Positions 40,342 through 44,753 of a stretch of 44,753 nt of DNA are shown piece by piece (position 1 is the first letter of the stretch; every line of letters begins with the position of its first letter). The DNA lies in assembly GCF_023700745.1 (NCBI RefSeq), contig NZ_JAMPYG010000020.1, positions 1-44,753 on the forward strand, read 5' to 3'. The notes beneath the pieces are model-generated. The model saw only the letters and a program-made list of their open reading frames with translations. It ran no database searches and was not told the origin of the DNA. Origin of the DNA: Rhodoferax sp. GTDB lineage: Bacteria > Pseudomonadota > Gammaproteobacteria > Burkholderiales > Burkholderiaceae_C. The position numbers and the translations under genes were made by a program.

Positions 40342-40887
40342 TTAGAGCGATTCAATCGTATGGTTCATGTTGGTGTAAATACAGATTTCACCCGCAATTT
40401 CAAGCGATTTTTTGACCATGTCGGTGGCCGACAGGTCGGTGTGGTTGAGCAGGGCAATGGCTGCGGCTTGCGCATAGGCGCCGCCAGAGCCAATGGCGAC
40501 GATGCCGTTTTCGGGTTCCAGCACGTCGCCGTTGCCGGTGATGATGAGCGAGGCGTCCAGGTCGGCCACTGCCAGCATGGCTTCCAGACGGCGCAGCACC
40601 CGGTCGGTGCGCCAGTCTTTGGTGAGTTCAATGGCGGCGCGCACCAGATGACCCTGGTGTTTTTCGAGCTTGGCCTCAAAACGCTCAAACAGCGTGAAGG
40701 CATCGGCGGTTGCGCCGGCAAAACCGGCCAGCACCTTGCCATGGTAGAGCTTGCGCACCTTGCGCGCCGTGCCCTTGACCACGATGTTGCCCAGCGTCAC
40801 CTGGCCATCACCGCCAATGGCGACCTGCACACCCTGTGGGGTTTTGCGGCGCACACTGATGATGGTGGTGCCGTGAAATTGCTCCAT
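40342..40887 (-). CDS. hslV: HslUV protease peptidase subunit HslV
   Basis: A 181-residue Ntn-hydrolase that forms the proteolytic core of HslUV. The N-terminus is [15 protein letters not shown]; removal of the first six residues would expose the catalytic Thr. [39 protein letters not shown] and the late [16 protein letters not shown] are family blocks. It is 16 bases after the STAS-domain gene and leads directly into hslU. Confidence 0.98.
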   Translation of the reverse strand: MEQFHGTTIISVRRKTPQGVQVAIGGDGQVTLGNIVVKGTARKVRKLYHGKVLAGFAGATADAFTLFERFEAKLEKHQGHLVRAAIELTKDWRTDRVLRRLEAMLAVADLDASLIITGNGDVLEPENGIVAIGSGGAYAQAAAIALLNHTDLSATDMVKKSLEIAGEICIYTNMNHTIESL

Positions 40888-40903
40888 GAAATTCCTCTGT
40901 TAA

Positions 40904-42595
40904 CTAATGGGTTCGCGTCAGCACTTGCGCGTGCTGATTGATGCCAATCAAATTGAAAAATGCTGCGACCAAAAATGGCACATCCCTGAATTCAATCTGG
41001 CACCCGAGCGCCTGGCCCTGAGCCACCCAATTCAAGATACTGCCTGCAGCAGAGAAATCGACCCGGATCAACTCGCTGCAAGAAATGACCACCGTCCGGT
41101 TGTTTTGGCGGGCCTCATCCAGCGCGGGCAAGCCGGTGACCACATCACCCTGAAGCTCACCCGCCAAAGCCACATCAAACGGACTTGCGGACAGTGCACC
41201 CGTCGTTACATCCGGACTGGCCTTTGGCGCACCAGAAGACGCTTGCGTGCGCAACACACACGTTGTCTCAGACCAGGGACTGGGGGCTGTTTCGTAGGTC
41301 AAGCAAAACTCGAACGCAGCCAATTCGAAGTCATCCTGCCATTGCAAGACACGCAACAAGTTCATGCGCAGGGACCACCAGAATTCAGCGGTCTGACGGC
41401 CCCCCCTGGGCGTCGCTGCGCGCACAAGCTGCACCAGCACCTGCTCACCCTGAAATTCAAGGCAACCCTGCTGGGCACACCAGGCGGCAAACAAAGTTGC
41501 CAACTGCTGCGCCGCTGGCGGCGTGATCTGTTGCAGGTTTGACCAATCCAGTGTCAAGCAATCCTGCGTGGGCAAATGGTCTGGCAATGGCGCCAGTGCT
41601 GGCAAATCAAGTTGTGCCGGGCAATACCAGACCCGGGCCTGCGCCAGCGCAGCCTGGGGCTCGGGTGCCATTGCAGCGGGCAACCAGACCGGTCCGGGAA
41701 CGCCAAATTGCTGCGAAAAGTTCAAGGCTTCACGCTCGAAACTGGCTTGCATCCGCAAACTTCGGTACAGATCGAACAAGGCTTCGGCCTGCGCCTGCGC
41801 CACGACCGTCAGCGTGGCATGGGTCCGCAAAGCGGTCAGCAAAACGGATTCCGCACCCGCATCGTCGCCGTTGGCAAAGCGCACTGCAGCCTCTTCCAGG
41901 TCTGGATCGGTCAAATTGTCCCTGAGCTCCGGGGCCCGCAATGTGGCGAAATCGAAGCGGCTGTCATCGGTCGAAGGGAGCTGCTGCCTGGCACTGACGG
42001 AGGTGTCAGCCTCATGTCCGGAGGCGCTGATTTGAAGCGTCGGCACCTGCCCCATCATGGTGGGAAAATCGTCAAAATCAATCTGGCTGTTTTTCACCAG
42101 GGTCGAGGCAAAGAGGCTGTCGTCACTGGTGCTAATGGCCGGTACAGGGTCGCTGGGCGGAGCTGGCACAGACTCAGCCTGAGGTGCTGGCTTTTGCCCC
42201 TTCCACCATTGCTTTGACATCTGGGCTTCAATCTCGTCAATTTTGCGGATGGTCTGGGCCCGATCATCCAGATCCGTGATGCCCGTGGCAGCACCCAAGG
42301 TGGATGACTTGTCGCTCAGATCAGGCTTGGCCAGCGCGGCCTGATGGCGCAATTGGCGCAGTTGATTGAATTCGGACTTGCGGATCGCATCTTCACGACG
42401 TTTGCGATCGATCATGTCCTTGAGCATTTGCCGGTTTTTTGCCAGCGTCGGCTCCAGCAGGGGGTCAGGGTCGCGATCCCAATCAGGTCCGGTTTGGGTC
42501 TCGATTTTGTCCAAATCGCCCCAATGAACGCTTGGGTTACGAACAAACTTGGCAACTTTGGCAAGTAGTCGTGAACTATTGGGTAGCGTGGCCAT
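40904..42595 (-). CDS. STAS-domain protein of unknown function
   Basis: A 563-residue protein I cannot name. Residues 1-90 are charged and helical (RQMLKDMIDRKRREDAIRKS). Residues 130-225 are Pro/Ser/Asp-rich and probably disordered. Residues 230-300 form a helical, TPR-like part (EEAAVRFANGDDAGAESVLL). The C-terminal 475-557 is a clear STAS domain of the MlaB/anti-sigma-antagonist kind (VVISCSELIRVDFSAAGSIL, ending FFNLIGINQHAQV). Residues 345-395 look like a second, diverged copy (LTLDWSNLQQITPPAAQQLA). The Ser in DFSAAG sits where SpoIIAA-type proteins are phosphorylated. No signal peptide or membrane helix. It lies 39 bases after dksA and 16 before hslV, so it probably shares their transcript. 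Confidence 0.8.
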   Translation of the reverse strand: MATLPNSSRLLAKVAKFVRNPSVHWGDLDKIETQTGPDWDRDPDPLLEPTLAKNRQMLKDMIDRKRREDAIRKSEFNQLRQLRHQAALAKPDLSDKSSTLGAATGITDLDDRAQTIRKIDEIEAQMSKQWWKGQKPAPQAESVPAPPSDPVPAISTSDDSLFASTLVKNSQIDFDDFPTMMGQVPTLQISASGHEADTSVSARQQLPSTDDSRFDFATLRAPELRDNLTDPDLEEAAVRFANGDDAGAESVLLTALRTHATLTVVAQAQAEALFDLYRSLRMQASFEREALNFSQQFGVPGPVWLPAAMAPEPQAALAQARVWYCPAQLDLPALAPLPDHLPTQDCLTLDWSNLQQITPPAAQQLATLFAAWCAQQGCLEFQGEQVLVQLVRAATPRGGRQTAEFWWSLRMNLLRVLQWQDDFELAAFEFCLTYETAPSPWSETTCVLRTQASSGAPKASPDVTTGALSASPFDVALAGELQGDVVTGLPALDEARQNNRTVVISCSELIRVDFSAAGSILNWVAQGQALGCQIEFRDVPFLVAAFFNLIGINQHAQVLTRTH

Positions 42596-42634
42596 ATCAG
42601 TCCAACCGACGCGGGATACCGTCAGGCGACATGC

Positions 42635-43501
42635 TCAGTCACCGAACATTTTTTGCTTGAGCTCGCGGCGCTGCTGGGCCTCCAGGGAAAGCGTCGCGGT
42701 GGGTCGTGCCAGCAGCCGGCCAACACCGATGGCTTCACCGGTCTCATCACAGTAACCATAGTCACCGGCATCGATACGCGTGATCGACTGTTCAATTTTC
42801 TTGAGCAGTTTGCGCTCGCGGTCCCGGGTGCGCAACTCCAGGGCATGCTCTTCTTCGATGGTGGCCCGGTCAGCGGGATCAGGCACCACCACCGTGTCTT
42901 CGCGCAAATGCTCGGTTGTCTCACCGGCATTGTTGAGCATGTCGTTTTTGAGATTGACCAATTTCAGCCGGAAATACGCCAACTGCGTGTCGTTCATGTA
43001 GTCATCGTCCGACATGGCCAGGATCTCGGCATCGGAGAGTTCGTTGACGGGCTTGGTTTTCCAGTTATTGGCCAGCTTCTTGTCTTTTTTGACAGACGAT
43101 GCCAAGGGTGACACGATCGGCGCCACGCTCGTCATTTGGGTAAAACTGGCCTTGGCGGCCGTAGAGGCCACTGTCTGGGCCATGGAGGGCACCGTGAGTT
43201 GGGCCAGGCGAGAGGAAGGACGACCGGTACGCACCGGTACGCCTGAGGGCGTCATCTGGGTGGCGGGTGCGGCAGCTTTGGGGGATACGGGGGTTTGAGT
43301 AGTCACTTCTTGAGGCTTTTTCTTGGGTACGGATACAACAGGCTTGGCCACTTTGGCGGCTGGCTGCTTGACAGCCACAGGTTTGACAGCCTCAACAACG
43401 GCAGCGGCTTTTTTGGCAGTCGCTTTTGATTTGACAGTTTGCGCTTTCACGGGTGACCTCCTGACAGGTTTATCCTGAATGGTTGGCGTCTGATTTGTCA
43501 T
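42635..43501 (-). CDS. dksA: RNA polymerase-binding protein DksA (one-cysteine variant)
   Basis: From ATG 43501 the protein has 288 residues, about twice E. coli DksA (151). The extra part is an N-terminal Lys/Ala/Pro/Val-rich tail (KSKATAKKAAAVVEAVK and similar). The conserved part has the coiled coil, with a tip region at DPADRATIEEEHALELRTRD, and the degenerate zinc-finger region YGYCDETGEAIGVGRLLARP. Of the four zinc cysteines only one remains; the second pair is replaced by TLSLEAQ. Such variants are known in alpha- and betaproteobacteria. DksA works with ppGpp to adjust transcription initiation. A frame open to ATG 43594 would add 31 residues, and neither start has a strong ribosome site. 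Confidence 0.85.
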   Translation of the reverse strand: MTNQTPTIQDKPVRRSPVKAQTVKSKATAKKAAAVVEAVKPVAVKQPAAKVAKPVVSVPKKKPQEVTTQTPVSPKAAAPATQMTPSGVPVRTGRPSSRLAQLTVPSMAQTVASTAAKASFTQMTSVAPIVSPLASSVKKDKKLANNWKTKPVNELSDAEILAMSDDDYMNDTQLAYFRLKLVNLKNDMLNNAGETTEHLREDTVVVPDPADRATIEEEHALELRTRDRERKLLKKIEQSITRIDAGDYGYCDETGEAIGVGRLLARPTATLSLEAQQRRELKQKMFGD

Positions 43502-43625
43502 GCTGGCAAGCTCAGGCAAGGGTTTTTCACTGGCGCGCGAGTGTACAGGCTTGGCCAGTGGAAACCCCATCAGTTGCAAAAGCGAGACAAACATGACACA
43601 CCCGACTGCTGGTTAAAAAACAATC

Positions 43626-44675
43626 TCACACAAGGCTTTGCTCCATGCCCTGCAGAAAAATATCCTTGGGTAGATCAATGCCAATGAATACCATTTTGCT
43701 GCACGGCTTCTCGTCCTGGGCCCACACCGGCCCCAGATCGCTGCCCATCAACTGGTGAACGCCCTGAAAAATGACCTTACGATCAGTGCCCTTCATGTAC
43801 AGCACACCTTTGTAGCGCAACATGCGCGGACCGTAAATATTGACAATGGCGCCCAGAAAGTCTTCCAGCTTGGCCGGGTCAAAGGCCCGTTCCGAGCGAA
43901 ACACAAAGCTTTTGACATCGTCATCATGGTGGTGATGGTGACCGCTTTGGTGGGACGGATGGTCGCAATGCTCGCCATGTTCGTGATCATGCGCATGGTC
44001 ATGCCCTGCATGCTCGTCTTCCTTGAGGAAATCGGGGTCAATGTCGAGCTTGGAATTGAGGTTGAAACCGCGCAGGTCAAACACTTCCGAGAGCGCCACC
44101 TCGCCAAAATGCACCGCTTGTTGCGGCGCACGCGGGTTCATGTGCTTGAGCCGGTGCATCAGTGCCTGGGTGGCTTCGGCCGACACCAGATCCGTCTTGC
44201 TGATGAAAATCTGGTCGGCAAAACCGACCTGACGGCGTGCCTCCTGACGGTCATTGAGCTGCTGGTCGGCATGTTTGGCATCGACCAGCGTCAGGATCGA
44301 GTCGAGCAGGTAGCTCTCGGCAATTTCGTCGTCCATGAAAAACGTCTGTGCCACCGGACCGGGGTCGGCAACCCCGGTGGTTTCGATCACCACGCGGTCG
44401 AAATCGAGCAGGCCCTGGCGTTTTTTGGCCGCCAGCAGTTGCAGCGCTTCGCGCAGGTCTTCGCGGATGGTGCAGCAAATGCAGCCATTGCTCATCTGGA
44501 TGATCTGCTCTTTGGAGTCGGTCACCAGAATGTCGTTGTCAATGTTTTCTTCGCCAAACTCGTTTTCGATGATGGCAATCTTCTGGCCATGCGCCTCGGA
44601 CAGGACACGTTTGAGCAGCGTGGTTTTACCGGAGCCGAGAAAACCGGTGAGGATGGTGGCAGGAATAAGGCTCAT
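43626..44675 (-). CDS. COG0523 (CobW/YjiA/ZigA-type) metal-handling GTPase
   Basis: A 349-residue P-loop GTPase of the G3E family. Walker A is GFLGSGKTTLL, the metal-binding CxCC is NGCICCTIREDL, ETTGVADPGPVAQTFF is the switch region, and SKTD replaces the usual NKxD base-recognition motif. A His/Asp-rich stretch (about residues 225-255, with DHAHDHEHGEH and HHHHHDDD) links the GTPase and C-terminal CobW domains and should bind zinc or a similar metal. Members act as metal chaperones or zinc-shortage factors; which metal or client applies here is not shown. The 78 bases upstream contain no obvious Zur operator. It lies upstream of dksA on the same strand. Confidence 0.9.
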   Translation of the reverse strand: MSLIPATILTGFLGSGKTTLLKRVLSEAHGQKIAIIENEFGEENIDNDILVTDSKEQIIQMSNGCICCTIREDLREALQLLAAKKRQGLLDFDRVVIETTGVADPGPVAQTFFMDDEIAESYLLDSILTLVDAKHADQQLNDRQEARRQVGFADQIFISKTDLVSAEATQALMHRLKHMNPRAPQQAVHFGEVALSEVFDLRGFNLNSKLDIDPDFLKEDEHAGHDHAHDHEHGEHCDHPSHQSGHHHHHDDDVKSFVFRSERAFDPAKLEDFLGAIVNIYGPRMLRYKGVLYMKGTDRKVIFQGVHQLMGSDLGPVWAQDEKPCSKMVFIGIDLPKDIFLQGMEQSLV

Positions 44676-44753
44676 AGCAAGGCATATCGAAAGGGAGCGA
44701 GTGTAACGACCCCGGGCTGAAACTCATTTGCGCATCACCACCAATCCCTTAAG

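Noticed and set aside
44724..44753. Possible end of another minus-strand gene (ten codons, LKGLVVMRK then TGA)
   Set aside because: Too short to identify or to distinguish from chance at the window edge.

Overview
The window reads as a chromosomal segment of a betaproteobacterium of the order Burkholderiales, most like Comamonadaceae (Rhodoferax/Polaromonas type). This is inferred from protein style (a 'T. ferrooxidans-type' GshA, a DksA with a long Lys/Ala/Pro tail, MurE with the meso-DAP DNPR motif), gene order and moderately high GC. It is almost wholly protein coding. I saw no rRNA, tRNA, CRISPR array, integrase or transposase gene.

Layout. (1) 1-9735, plus strand: the 3' end of proA, then gshA, kup, gshB, an RNB-domain ribonuclease, a Rep-type helicase and an outer-membrane phospholipase A (pldA). 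Glutathione synthesis (gshA, gshB) encloses a Kup potassium transporter. (2) 9744-20081, minus strand: an eleven-gene type II secretion operon, transcribed gspG-H-I-J-K-L-M-N-D-E-F, without gspC or the prepilin peptidase gene in view. It converges on pldA with 8 bases between stops. (3) 20178-38626, minus strand: the complete division and cell wall (dcw) cluster, transcribed mraZ-rsmH-ftsL-ftsI-murE-murF-mraY-murD-ftsW-murG-murC-ddlB-ftsQ-ftsA-ftsZ-lpxC, followed by a 58-residue membrane protein. Most junctions overlap as ATGA/GTGA or are only a few bases apart. (4) 38627-39006: the only non-coding stretch longer than 300 bases. It holds the mraZ control region and two hairpin repeats. (5) 39007-44675, minus strand: a COG0523 (CobW-type) metal-handling GTPase, dksA, an unrecognised STAS-domain protein, hslV and hslU.

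How the genes work together. The dcw genes supply the cytoplasmic steps from UDP-MurNAc to lipid II (murC-F, mraY, murG, ddlB), the septal polymerase pair (ftsW, ftsI) and the Z-ring machinery (ftsZ, ftsA, ftsQ, ftsL), with MraZ as the likely regulator at the head. LpxC adds the committed step of lipid A synthesis, so peptidoglycan, division and outer membrane genes lie on one strand. The Gsp genes build the secretion machine across that envelope.

No self-contained undescribed system is evident; most of the window is housekeeping. The points most worth a second look are a family of GGGGTC/GGGACAG-type hairpin repeats (two copies start at the stop codons of kup and hslU, and one lies in frame inside gspE), a 10-bp-periodic array of GTG boxes before mraZ, a tandem-STAS-like protein of unknown role, and a one-cysteine DksA.
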